A stretch of DNA of 64,000 nt from Auanema rhodensis (Eukaryota; Nematoda; Chromadorea; Rhabditida; Rhabditidae). The notes beneath the pieces are model-generated. The model was not told the DNA's origin and did no database searches. It saw nothing but the letters and a program-made list of their open reading frames with translations. Location of the stretch: positions 13,655,638 to 13,719,637 of the forward strand of contig OZ059900.1 of NCBI GenBank assembly GCA_964057225.1. Reading direction: 5' to 3'. Positions 26,197-38,896 of this stretch are shown piece by piece. Made by a program: the position numbers and the translations under genes. Within the stretch, counting starts at the first letter, position 1. Each line of letters opens with the position of its first letter.

Positions 26197-27246
26197 CTTT
26201 TTCGCGGAAAAGAATTGGCTTCCTAAATCTGAGCTTCGCATCTGGTCTTCTTAATCACTTCCTACTTGGCATAATTTTGCATAATTGTAAAAACAATTAT
26301 AATAACGAACACTTATCAGTCCCAGGTCTCAAAAATATATGAATGACATAACAAATCTGTTGAAATATTTTTTTATCTCTCGTTTATTTTCGAAAACTAA
26401 ACAATGTTTTGTTCAATATTTTTAATTGTATCCCTGTTTCGAAAACGTTTTTCTCTTCTCAAGTAGCACTATGATGATTTTGGAATGATATTCAATCCTT
26501 CTTAATGAGTATAGTACCATCTTTTCATATACGTGTAATCAAATCTGTTGAATACGGATAATGTGTTATGATGCAGTAGCAAACAACTTAGCATTATCCT
26601 ATTGTTTTTCTTGCTGAAATGAGGAAAAATTGTTTCTTCACAATCATTAAGCTGGCAAAAAATAATTATTGGTATTATCTCCGAACTGTTCAAAATACCT
26701 CTCTCTCTCTCTTTGTTCTCTTCTTTAGTGATCGCAAACTCATTGGAAGAAAAATCTCTGGCGGTGCTAATGTATGTACATATTTTTTTCTTTTTTTCGT
26801 GTAATAATAACTCATTGTGCACTAAACTTTTCTATTTTTTCTTTGTTTCAAAGTTTTCTAAACAATAATGGCTACAACGATATAAACTATGCATAACAAC
26901 GTATACTTGCCAAAGAAAGTATCGTGTGGTTTAGTGATAATAACTTTTCAAATGCTTTCACTCTATCCTCTCATACATATATATTGAACGGAAATTCTTC
27001 ATTATTATTTATGAGATGTTTTTTTCATGAATTATTAATTATTGCAATTCTGCCTAACAGTTTCGCGGTTTTAATGTTTATGACCAGTGTTAATTTGGAG
27101 TTCTTATTAGGTTTTGTTATAAGATTTGATTTATACGTTATAGCACATGACCAAGCATATCCACATCAATTCTTATAACCACTTGTTTAAACCATGAACT
27201 TATTCACAGCTTTAACTAGTTTTACCGTGACTGAAAAAAAGTTTTA

Positions 27247-27304
<58 letters not shown>

Positions 27305-27803
27305 CTCTTTTCATATATACTGTTTACAAGAATTTTTAAACATTTTTGGTGTGTTACAAGTCTCACTTAAGTATAAGTTTTGAAAATAAAATGGTGTACT
27401 GATGAATCTTATTGTTATATTTGATGTTTAAATAATTTTTTATATTTTTTTGTCAATTATCTCAACTAAGATAGTTTCTATGAAAATGCTAATAAATTTG
27501 TTTGACTTCTTGGGTTTTGTTTCAATAATATTATCCGAAAAAGTACCGAACGCAGTAACAGCATTAAAAAAAGTTTGAATAATTTGAAACTGAACTTTTA
27601 GTTTTAGTTATTCATTTAAAAATTTATAATAATAATCTTTAAAAGGCAATGTTTCACGTGTTCATTTCTGGCAATCAAGAAATATTCAAAATTCTTATCA
27701 TTAAACAATTTGATAAGTTCTTATCTGCTGATATGAAGTCTACGTGGATCTAACAATAGATGTGAATTCTGTTTTCTAGCTTGTTTCTCCCATATTTTCC
27801 AGA
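26197..27803. other. Intergenic between Rbfox and lysozyme genes
   Basis: Holds the Rbfox 3' untranslated region and the lysozyme promoter. Opposing open frames at 26502-26822 overlap on both strands without family resemblance. The CT microsatellite is annotated separately. Confidence 0.5.
27249..27300. repeat. Perfect (CT)26 microsatellite
   Basis: An uninterrupted run of 26 CT units followed by a T-rich tail, about 500 bases upstream of the lysozyme start. The longest perfect simple repeat in the window. Confidence 0.95.
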
Positions 27804-28810
27804 ATGAAAACTTTACAGTGTCTAATATTTCTAACAACTTTAGCAGCATGTATTGTAAGTATTTACTCATTTAATGTTGAAAGTTTAAAATAAATAGCAT
27901 GCATACCGGCTAGGAATTGATATAAGCGATGCTATAACGAAAGACCAAGTGGATTGCTTGAAAAAAAATTCAGTATCTGCTATTTTTGTGAGGTATGAAA
28001 AATATAAATTAATTAATTAATAGGACCACATTCATTTAACAAACAACTATTGTATTTAGAGCGTATAAGCCTGACTCCAACGGTACATTTGATAGTAATT
28101 GTGTTATAGCCAGTCAACTTGCTCATAAAGGTTATTCGTTTGTAGTATTTTTTGTGATTTCAAATTATTCAAGCTGGGCTCGTCACAGAGCTATATGTAA
28201 CGCTAGATGTTTCAAAAAATGCCAGACAAGGATACGATCAAGTGGATGATTTACAAAAAAGTTTGAAAAAAAACTCGATTAATGTGAGAAGGATTTGGAT
28301 GAAAGTAGGCAAAAACTCAAAAGAAAAATATCACAACAAATTTGCCAGGTTACTTCTGATATGGGATGGAATTCTGATGTCGTACTCAATCAGGGAACAA
28401 TTAGTCAAGTACTTGGAAGACTTCGTGTATTCTTGAACTGTTTAAATTATTAATTCTTTGACCGTTTTAGCAATATAGTTATACCGTTGGTATTTTAACA
28501 AGTGCCGCCGAATGGAAAACATTAACCAACAATTGGACCCAAGCTGGTGATGATGTTTTCTTATGGTTTGAAGTAATATGAAAAATGTTAATTATTCAAT
28601 TGCTAAGGTATCATAATTTCAATGGAGCTGGAGCCAATGGTGAAAGCTCAGCTAACTTTGACGATTTCGTACCATTCGGAGTCAATCAAATTCCAACAAT
28701 AAAACAGTATGGCAGCTCTGAAAATGTTTGTGGAATCAATGTTAACAAGTTCGTCCACCAAAATTATTGCTAATTGTTCTTTTTTCTTTTCTAGAGACTG
28801 TTTCAAATAG
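27804..28810 (+). CDS. Nematode lysozyme-family (GH25-like, lys) protein with altered active site
   Basis: Eight exons: 27804-27854, 27898-27992, 28060-28130, 28174-28304, 28349-28426, 28471-28565, 28608-28748, 28795-28810. All phases close, giving 225 residues, the usual size of nematode LYS proteins. A signal peptide (MKTLQCLIFLTTLAACIHA) begins one base after a TTTTCCAG acceptor. The mature start YRLGIDISDAI matches the GH25 GxDxS strand. Later segments SYTVGILTSAAEWKTL, FLWYHNF, FDDFVPFGV and PTIKQYG..VCGINVN match the family's Y-T-x2-W, W-Y, F..F.P(F/Y)G and KQY-G-C-G blocks. Family members are secreted lysozymes that degrade bacterial peptidoglycan in the gut. Here the strand that normally reads W-(I/L)-D-V-E reads WMKVT, so both catalytic acids of that strand are missing. 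Confidence 0.85.
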
Positions 28811-29379
28811 AGACAAACGAATGTTTATTTGTGTGATATGGGATCAAACAAGCCTTGCGATATGATTTATAAACCTCTTTTATTTAGAAATTGTGATATA
28901 AACAGCAAAAAAATAAAATTAATCTCATTAGCAAGCAAAGTGCAAAAAATGCTTTTTAAATGGCATCATCAATGTCGAAAACGCTTTTTTAACTAAGAAT
29001 TAGTAGAAAGTTTCATTTGGAATCAGAAAAAAAGGAGGTGAAAGGAGCAATGTACAATGTGAAGGTTTTTTTTGATGATAAGATATAAACAGTTCCTTGC
29101 TGATACATGTTAACTGATGAGGAATTTGTAACAACTTTAGGTAATAACAGAACTTTGGACAGATACGTAACCGCATGGATGAGAATATGCGTAATTGTAC
29201 TGTATAATACAATAAACATATTATATAATAAATACTTAAATATAAACAAATTAGAGATTTTGATTATGCTTATATTCATTTATATATGTAAATGCTATCT
29301 GCATTCGAATTATGCTTTTCTTGAAAAAATGAAAAAAAAAACATTTCTTATATACTATTCAAGACCACTGCATGGCTCA
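28811..29379. other. Convergent 3' intergenic region
   Basis: Lies between the lysozyme stop and the hbl-1 stop, so both 3' untranslated regions share it. AT-rich. Overlapping small open frames at 29000-29391 on both strands look random. Confidence 0.6.
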
Positions 29380-31530
29380 TTATTGATTTGAATGATTAGC
29401 AAAAATTATATGAGCTGTAAACGAATATCTATCTTCACACTGTGTGCCGCATAAATTGCATCTGAAAATAGATGATATAAAGCTTGTTCTAACTCATTTG
29501 ATCTGCTTACTTAAAAGGCTCATCTTCGGAATGCAATCCAGCATGCAAAATCTTCATTGTATTGTCTGTGAACATTATTCCACAATGATGGCATTCCTGA
29601 AAATGTTTGTCTGTCACAACATTGTTTTTCTAAGCTATGAAGACGGTTTTTGCCAACAAATTTGCCAAAAATGTTAACGAATAGATAGCTCAACTTACAG
29701 AGGTGGACGGTAACTTGTATCCTTCTTCGGATGAAAAATGATTTGAACTACCACTATCACAGGAAGGGGAATGCACTTCTTCATCATTGAGCATTAAGGA
29801 ACTATTAACTATTGCCTTCAAAGGATCTAATGCCAGATCATTAACTGTGTTATGTTGACCCTGTAAAATCACAATAATCTTATCGTTCGTTCACAAGCTT
29901 TCTTGCAGTTTCACATAATCACTAATATCTTACCGTATTTTGTAACAAAGAAGACCGTATTCTGTCTGCGCTGTTAGCAAAGCATAAAACAAGCAATTGA
30001 TCACTGGTCATTTGCGCATCAACCGAAAGAAACTAAATACAATGAATTTAGATATATTCAACAATGTTTCAAATCTGAGAAAAATATATAAGAAAAACTC
30101 ACACTTGAGGTATCTACAGGCTGTTTGTTTGTTGCTGAAGATGATTCTTGTGTCTGTTGTAGTTTTTCAGCCTGTTCAGTAAGTAACATCATTTTTTGTA
30201 ACGATGTAGTATGTACAGGATCTTCCTCTTCTTTTCTTTCTTCGACGTTGCGTTTTGTTCCTCTACTTCGGGTTGGTTTGGATTCAGGAGAAAGGCGATT
30301 CTCAGATATAGCCTGAATTTATGTTATAGTCACTGAGATGAACCAGAAAATCTTATGATCTTACATCAGTATCATGCCTAGTTTGATAATGTAATAACAA
30401 CCGACGAGAATTGGCAAATAATAAAGAACATCTCTTACAAGAAGCTGGAGTAGCAGGGCTAACAGCGTGGCACTCTTCCAAATGAGTTCTAGTAATGAAC
30501 AAAATAAAATGACATTTTTTGCAAAAAGCTACCTTAATAACGAATGTTGACTAAACAACTGATTGCACAATGCAACTGGACAATCAAAATCAACTCCAGT
30601 TTTAATATGCGTCATAGAATGCTCTTGCATCTAAATTATGTACATACAAGAAAAATATGATGAAAATTATTATTTCATAGACATAATTGTAATATAATAT
30701 AATATTAATATAATGGTACAAACCTGATCTTTGCGGAAAAACCGTTTTTTGCAGAAACGACATTCATACGGTTTTACTCCACTGTGACGCATTCGATGTC
30801 TATGCATATTGGCCTGAAATAAACCAAATATTGTAGGTATTGTCTTCTATTTATCTGTTTTTTGATCTATACCTTTTGACTAAATTGCATCATACATATA
30901 TCGCACATGTACATTTGTCCTTGATGACGTTCGTGAGCTTCCTATAAGTAAAGACAATTAGACAATTTAATTATATAGTAGATCCAGAAGCTGGTTTCTT
31001 ATAATTACCAGATGACTTTTCATGTGTTGAGACATGAATGTTGTAAAATTGCAATGTGGACACATATATGCTCTCTTACTTCCTTTTGAAGATGTTTCGG
31101 GAAAATTATTAAATTGAGAAACTTAATAGAAATAATTAATAATTTGCATGTGATAATTGTTGATTTACCTTTTTGAAAAGCTACATTATCCAGCTTGGAA
31201 CTCAATTTTTCTGCTGGGCTGGGTGAAGGTGTCTTCAAGTTTTCTGATACGCTACCAGTTGGCGATAACGAAGACGCGGTGTCACTACTGACGCTGCTTT
31301 CATTAGTCCACTCCGTACTCTAGAAAAAAAATAATTTTTGAGGTTGTACTTGAGAATATTTACCTGATAAACAATAGAATTCGTTAATCCTCTATGTTCT
31401 TCTTCATGGGTTTCTGTGAATTTTTGTATATTTATCAGTGAAATACTGAATTCTTACCTATATGTCGCTGAAACAAATCTGTTTTATTCGTTGTAAAGCC
31501 ACATTCTGTACAAGCATTCATACCATCCAT
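29380..31530 (-). CDS. hbl-1: Hunchback-like zinc-finger transcription factor (hbl-1)
   Basis: Thirteen phase-consistent exons on the minus strand, from ATG 31530-31528 to stop 29382-29380: 31530-31458, 31413-31364, 31319-31169, 31121-31009, 30941-30873, 30813-30724, 30630-30533, 30488-30365, 30312-30103, 30032-29934, 29860-29699, 29596-29511, 29461-29380. They encode 468 residues. An N-terminal finger (CTECGFTTNKTDLFQRH) comes first. The central C2H2 array follows: CPHCNFTTFMSQHMKSH, CDICMMQFSQKANMHRHR, CRFCKKRFFRKDQMQEH, CPVALCNQLFSQHSLLRTH and CKRCSLLFANSRRLLLH. An acidic/Ser-rich region precedes a C-terminal finger pair (CHHCGIMF...HAGLHSEDEPFKCNLCG...FTAHI) typical of Hunchback/Ikaros dimerisation fingers. 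C. elegans HBL-1 is a heterochronic regulator. A further upstream exon cannot be excluded, since an acceptor precedes the ATG. Confidence 0.9.
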
Positions 31531-34500
31531 TACTATAAAAGAATACATTTTGATCAAACTCTATTATTCAATTATAGCTAGCCGAAAAGACATTTTCACA
31601 GGAAAAATATATAAGCAGAATAATATGACAATGATAATTCCATATTTAATCAAGCATAATTCTGAGCGCAATAGATCAAACCAAGCGTTCAGTTTTAATT
31701 ATTCAGATACACGTGCATTAGAAGAAAGATTCAAATATTCTATCAGTATCAACATATGCACGAAAAAAAATAAAATTTTCATGCATTGATCAAGAAAATG
31801 ATCAATGTCTATAATTAATGTTTTAAACAGTACCGAAAAAAGAAGTACTGTAACAACAACCGCAGCTAAGCTATAATATGTGCTAAAATTGGCAAAACAA
31901 CAGTAAATCAGCTAGCAAACGAAACTCAAAGTATCTGATTTAAAGGAAAACCTATAATTTTTTATAAATTTGGCATTCTAGTTGTTGTCTTAAGTAATGT
32001 AAAAGTAGGAGAGCTTTCGATTTGGATGAGACTGTGCCAATGGCATACAATATATAATACAAGTACAAGGAAAAGCAGACTAAATAGCGGTTTATTACTA
32101 TAATGCTAAAAATATTTTGTTAAAATAAGATCATTTCAATTTCTCATGAGAATTAATATTTCAAACCAAAAAGTTAAAAACTTAAATAATAAACTATTTC
32201 AAAATATATACCAAAAAAATAAATATAAAATTTGATAGAATTTCTGTTTTTCGATCTATTTTCCGGTAACAGCTGATTTAAGAAAAAAAAATCTGTAAAT
32301 GAAATAAAACGACTAAATATAATCATGTGCGCAATATTAAATCGGATTCAGTATAAAATGAAACCGAACATTAAGTAGCATAATGATAGACCTCATCGAA
32401 CATTTCCAAAGATAGTCGACAAGCCTAATGAAGATGTGCACCTTCGGCTCGTTTTACTCTGTATGTCATTGCATCGTGTTGTCTGTACATACTTCACTGA
32501 CTTTTCATCTTCCCACGTCTTTTCCACCCTGATTATCTCTTACTTCCTTATGCTATCTTTGTTCTCTCAATCTCTTTCTCTCTTTCTGGTTTGCTTAACT
32601 TATCCTTTGATTCCCCTCCCTCCTCAATCCTTATTTTCTCTGCTTTCTTTCTCTATGCTACTCATTCTCTCTTACCTTTCGTTTCATTATATTAGAGAGA
32701 ATACCGATGCAGTTTATTGACAAGAGCTAGGGGACAGTAACGTCCAAGAAATGTCCACATAGCTCATCTCAGTTATGAGAAGCAAACTGTTTGCTTACTT
32801 TTGTTAGAGGTACGTGGAAAAGGATGAGATCGTGTACATTAAAAGATGGCGATGAGAAAACAAGGAAAGAGAGAGTATATGCTACGATATATAATGCATC
32901 GAGAGATTATAGAATGCAGAAAATATAAAGATATACTGAGCAAATCCAAGATGAATGACCTTTCTGATATTTTTTCCTTGTGCCTCCGTCATCTCCACAG
33001 TAACTTTCTCACTTATTCTCGTTATCTGCGTCTTTCGTTGATCTCAGAACTCTCTCAACTATTTTGTTTGTCTCTCTCTGCCTTCCACATTATCACCGTA
33101 ATTGTGTCTGTTGTTGCTTCTTATATTTGCTCAAACCGGGTTTCCGGGTACTGTCAAATAGTCTACTATTCTTCCACCCGTATGGAATGGATCATTATTT
33201 TACTTTGCAGGCATAAAGCCATATGATAATTAAATCAATATTACCACGCATATATAGCGGTAAAACTGGAAAGAATCATTTTGCATGATTTTTGCCTTCC
33301 CGAAGCATATACCATGAAATAAGATTATTCAGTTATGAATGAAATCACATGTATAATTCATGCATAAATCCAAAATAGTTAGAAACTACCCGCCTATTAC
33401 ATTAATGTTGACAAATATAAAGCTAACATTTTCGTTTTGATTTTAAGCAAAATTGTCAAAAGATACGTGATTTCACTGTTATTTAAATAGTATTCTCTAA
33501 TTAAACACCATGGGAATACAACCTAATTCCATATTGGATGGAAATCAAGTAGCAATTAATGTAAATTATTTTTGCTGCCTTTGATAATAATATAGCATAC
33601 CTGCTCTAGTATATATGCGTATTCAAATAAAAGATCCAAATAGTTCCAAAACAACCATTGGAAAAATCTTATTTAGCTTTCTTCTAAGTGGACAAACATC
33701 TCCGACCTCATTATTGACCTCGACTCTCATTGACCTCCATATACCCAGCTTACTGTTCGGTTTCGGAGCTTACTTGATATCCAGGGTCAGCTCTTAGAAT
33801 CATGGTTAAAATATTAATATAAGAGCCGTCTATGAAGTACAAAAGATTCCAACATATCATTCAGCTATTTCTTTCAAAAATGGCACCCTATATATACATC
33901 CTAAACTTTTACTAGGTTTCAATAGGAATCAACATGTTCAAAATAATTACTACTATTACTTGAAAGCATATAAATTCTAAAAGCAGGAAATTTGTAAAAG
34001 CATTGAAAAACATTAAACTATATATATATAGTTAGTTTCCCAGAGAATATCAAAGTTATGTTTAAATATAAGAGTGATATCAATGAAATATAATTAATAA
34101 TATGGTTTCAACAATGCTTAACTTGATAAATATCTGCGATTTGTTTCCAGTGTATGATTTAATGATGTATGTACATAAGCAGAAAACAAAAAACAAGAGG
34201 AAAAGGTTATCAGTAATCAAAATATTAAGAAAAGCCTTGACACATAATCCTTTTCAATCAAAAATTATTCTAATAATTTGTGAAAAAAATAAACAAACAT
34301 TTAATTTGAATTAAAAACTGTATAATACTTCTTATCATATCTGGTAATAGCAATATTTGAGTGAAGCATGAGCTATATTAAGTAGAAACCCATATTTGCT
34401 TTAGAGAATGAAATAAATTTATTATTTGGAAAAATTTAAAAACTGTAATTTTCAATGGAAAAAAGTTTTAAATAATTATGAAAAACGCTAGTCTGGAGAT

Positions 34501-37500
34501 AGATATCTGCTATGAACATTACGTTAAAGTGGCATTGTCGGTAATAGTGCCAGAAAGTAACAGGTGGAATTTGTATGTAATTCAGCTTACATAACGGCTG
34601 CTATATAATATAAATATTAATTAATAAATAAAAGAAAATGACGGAATACTCTGAAACTTGTTTCAAATTTAGTACTTTGCTAGAGTTCTTAATTTCATAA
34701 TTTGAAAAAAAAGTTCGACATCGTGTTCGATATCATAAACTAAAAAAACACAAATTTTGACAAAACCAGGTGTGCTCTAAGAGCTTTAATTAATACATTT
34801 AAGAGACATTTTGTAAATCTGTCTTGAAATAAACACTTAAATAGATATTTAAATAGATAATTTAAAACTAGAACTTGAATAAAATACATTGTATATGTAA
34901 AAAAATGATCAACAAGGAAATAAACGGAAAAAAACACAATATATTTGACGAAAAACGAATGAAGTGGTGAAGCGCCAGAACATAGGCATAAATTCGATGG
35001 CGCAAAAGGTTTTGAACTGATGCTCGTCAAGGTCTTCTTGAACAGAATACGGTCTTACATTGTTTAGGAGTTTTCGCTTTCGTCCTCCATGCCAGGAGTT
35101 AAACGGCTATGAAAATGTTCACAAGATATTTTTCAGGGAAATATATAAATATATTTTTTTTAAAAATTATATTCTTGTGAAAAGGCGCGATAAAGTCAAA
35201 ATGAAGTTTTAGTTTTTGATTTCTTTTCAATATTTTAGAACAAAAACAATAGGTTAGGATAGAATGAAAATGATTGAATGAGTGAGTTATGAAGATTACC
35301 GGACAAAAATATATCGGCTAAGAGATTTAGGAGGGATGTGAAATAGTCAGCTATAGGAGATATAGGATAATCTCATGTACATCCACAAATGTAAACCGTA
35401 TCTAGAATTGATTATAGTGAATTACGCATTTCAACAACTCGGAAATATAAAACTTTCAGGTAGGATCACATGAAAAGAGTAAATGAGTTCGTTTATATGA
35501 GGGGAGTTTTGTTGCGAGATAATTGTGGTAAAAAGGCAAAATAAAAAGAGATCATGACTAGGCGGGGGTAAAAGTTCTGTTTATTTTTTGTTTTAACATA
35601 AAATCAACGAAAATTATAATGAAACAGATATTGTATTCTATAGTATATGGACAATTTCAGTTAGATAGAATAATAGTCTACAACTGCCTGTTGCCAAAGG
35701 GTTATGACTCTCACAAAACAGTTTTCAAGTTGTGTTTAGAACATTCCAAGAGAATGCGTATGTGTATGTGAAAATATGTGTATGCAAGAGAGAAAAAGAG
35801 AAAAAGAGGTAAGGAAAGAAAGATACAGCGATTGATAGAGAGCAAGAGAGAGAAAGAGAGAGAGAGAAAACGAAAGAGAGGGAGAAATACAGAGAAAAAG
35901 AAACAGAGAGAGAGGAAACTAGATGGATAGGCTGTGATAGGAAACGAAAAACCGATTGATTCCAAGGATATTCAAAAACATATCTTTTTTAAAATACTAT
36001 AAGTTTTTTTCCGATAAAATGTCTTAAGATGATGCCATAGTTAACTTTAAGAAATTTGATTGAAAAAGTTCAAATTTTTTATTTTCAAAAAAAGAATGTG
36101 CAACAACAACAAAGACAACATTATCAAATAGAAACATATTGGAAAATCGTATCTTTATTGAAACCATTCACATAATAGAGAAAGGTGATGAACTGTTTGA
36201 AAATTTCTTTTATGAAGCAAGAAGATGAAGCTAGAGCTGTGTTTGGAAATGTATATTGCGTTTAGGGAAGAGGAAGTCCTTGGATGATCTGGGTTGGGTG
36301 ACTTGTCCTCTGAATGTATTTCAGCATTTCTTCTTTACATGCTATTTTCTCGCACTCGGTGCCTTTTTCTCAACCTGTCTCCAGGTCTATCTTTGGCGTA
36401 AAAGAAAAGAAGAATACATCTATAGCTTATCTTTTTCTCTTCTTCTCTCCTGTTCTCTTCATCCTGTCGATCAACGGCCGCGCCGATGAAGTCGACAGTC
36501 ATCGACAGCAAAGCTGCAGCCAGCCGATTTTAGACTATGACACTCGCTAGCGTCTGGGTTGCATGTTGGATGGCTGTTGCTGCCAAAGACAGGTTCATGG
36601 TAAAAAGCACTTTCCACACTTTCATCCACATCTTTTCAGAGCGCTTCCCGGCCTTTCCATAGATGACCTTGGGCTTAGACACTCTCCCTCTTCTCATTGG
36701 TTTTTCGGTCGTCTTTATTTTTTCGCTTATGTGATCAACGTGAAACTTTCTTCCAAGTGAACGTGACACACACTTTCAACAAAAACGCAAACAACACACG
36801 TCTGGGCTGGAAAAAAAATATAAATATCAACTCAGATCCACAGTTTCATTCCTGATGTTTGAGATGAATTGGTCTTGAATTCTAGATGCTGCGTGAAAAC
36901 GTCACATAGAATAATAAAACAAAAGTTGAGCAATTAAATCAAAATTGCACATAACTTAATATAACCTTCATACAATCAGAGGAATGCAACATTGAAAGTA
37001 TGTCTTCTAAGGAACATAGAGATGACTTCATTTATTGATTAAATCGAAAAAATATTCTTATCCGTTATCAGTAATGAGCACGATGAACCTTGTATAACTA
37101 CACAAAACAACATCTATCTTTAGCATTTGTTTTTCTTTTTTTTCTTCTTCTGTTCATAATGTTATTTGTTTTTATAAAATATACATAATTTAAAAAAAAA
37201 CATAGGAAAAAAGGTTCAGTAAAAAGGAAAAAATGAAAAAGTTTTACTAATTCAATAATTAACATCTAAAAACTGATACCAAAGTAACAAAATAAAAACT
37301 GTTTGTTTCTTTTCTTCGAAACGTTAATGCATTATAGTCGTTTGTCCTGAGAATTACCAAGGTCCTTTGATAATCAAAAATATTAACCGGTTCAAAAGTT
37401 TTCTCACATCAATAATGTTATTGAATATACTAATAAACACTTATTCCGGATAAGTTTGGCTTTTTTATGCTTTAATTGACAATATAAACATTTTTTTAAA

Positions 37501-38896
37501 TTTTCTAGAATTTTTGAAGAAATAGAAACCTACAATAATGCGAAAGTTTCATGTAGATAATCAGCACATGGAACCCACAGAATATTGAATACGAGTCTTC
37601 TTCCAAATACAAATATGATTATATTCAGAAATCGAATTAATTATTTTTATACTTGTCCAGCAATTTACTTCATAATAGCTTTTCATTTTAGATTTCTGGT
37701 ATATTCGCTTTTACCGTCCCCGACTTATATCTTAATAAAAATGGAAAGGAATTTCTATTCTTGCATGTGAATAAAACTTTGCTAGTGTGGGATAAACCTA
37801 TTCACATATTGCTGGATGACAGTCCAGGCGGCAAACAGGTTTTTTGTTCTATCTAACACTTCCTACGAATTTCTGTTTCTCTAATTCCTATTAGTTTTTA
37901 CCCATATGCCATAGCTTCTTCTTTCTTTCTTTCTTTGACGTCTTTTTTGGTGTCTTTTCTCCTATTTTCTTTTCACGTGTCACCTCTCCTCTAACAATCT
38001 ACCTACTCTCTCAAATTGGTCATATATTTTCTGAATTTTGATTCGTTTCCATATTCACCAAAGATGAATTAGAAAATACTGATCATAATAATCGAAAAGA
38101 ATAATAAGCCCCTTTTCTAAACATTTCTTTTAACTTACGAAGCTATTTTTTTTAAAACACATTAAGATATATATTTTTGTTGTAGAATCCAATGAAACTT
38201 TCAATTTATATATTAAATAATTTAAAAAATAACCTGAAAACTGAAATAATTGGCAGGTGGTCTTCATTCAAAATCAACGTCTAGTAACAATGATTGAATT
38301 GCTTTATGCTTTTTTTGACTTTTTTTTTCTTGTAGTAACAGTCGCACCTTTTAGATATTTAAAATTCCAATCACAAATTTTAAATTTTCTAAAAATTTAA
38401 TATTACTTTACTTTGTTTAGTATATTTAGTATAGATAATATAGTTAGTATAGTTAGTATATCTAATTTTATTCATGTTTTACCAAACTAAAGTATATTAT
38501 TCTCGAAGTTTTTGTATTTAGACATTTTTCTAGTTTTTAAACAATCTTAAAATATCATGAAATGTTCAAATAAAGCACTTAAAATAAAGTAATTCTTTCA
38601 TCTGTTTATATTTGGCAGTTTAACTAGTTATATAGAACTTGGTATTTTTTTATAAGTCGCCGTTTTTCACTTTCTATCAATGTCACGCCTTCTGCGCATC
38701 TATTTTCTATTTATTTACAAGAAGTTGTTGAAAGATTTTCAGTTTTAATTTTTTAATTTTCTTTCAAATTTTAACAATATCGCCCGAGTTATAAGCTTAC
38801 GTAATTGTAAAAACATATATAAAACTATTTTTTTGAAAAATTAGTATTGTATACGCAGGTGATCATTATTATAATATGCTTATGACTTTTAGGCTG
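31531..38896. other. Large gene-free region, probable hbl-1 upstream control DNA
   Basis: 7.4 kb without a convincing gene. It separates hbl-1 (minus) from the arylsulfatase (plus) and so should hold both promoters. Distinct patches are a pyrimidine-rich island at about 32500-32690, a GA-rich tract at about 35788-35920, a compositionally GC-richer island at 36400-36780, a pyrimidine-rich stretch at about 37840-38010 and a short TAGTATA-type repeat at about 38418-38460. Open frames at 32846-33226 and on both strands at 36530-36770 show no family features. Confidence 0.55.
35788..35920. repeat. GA-rich low-complexity tract
   Basis: About 130 bases of AGAGAG/GAAAGAG words with few pyrimidines on the plus strand, in the hbl-1 upstream region. 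Confidence 0.85.

Noticed and set aside
32436-33226. Two overlapping long frames (94 and 126 codons)
   Set aside because: Low-complexity pyrimidine composition, no coding-like residue pattern and no introns in a genome where real genes have many.
36530-36769. Opposing frames on both strands in the GC-richer island
   Set aside because: Overlapping frames on both strands are expected from reduced stop-codon frequency. No domain recognised. Kept only as part of a regulatory-island finding.
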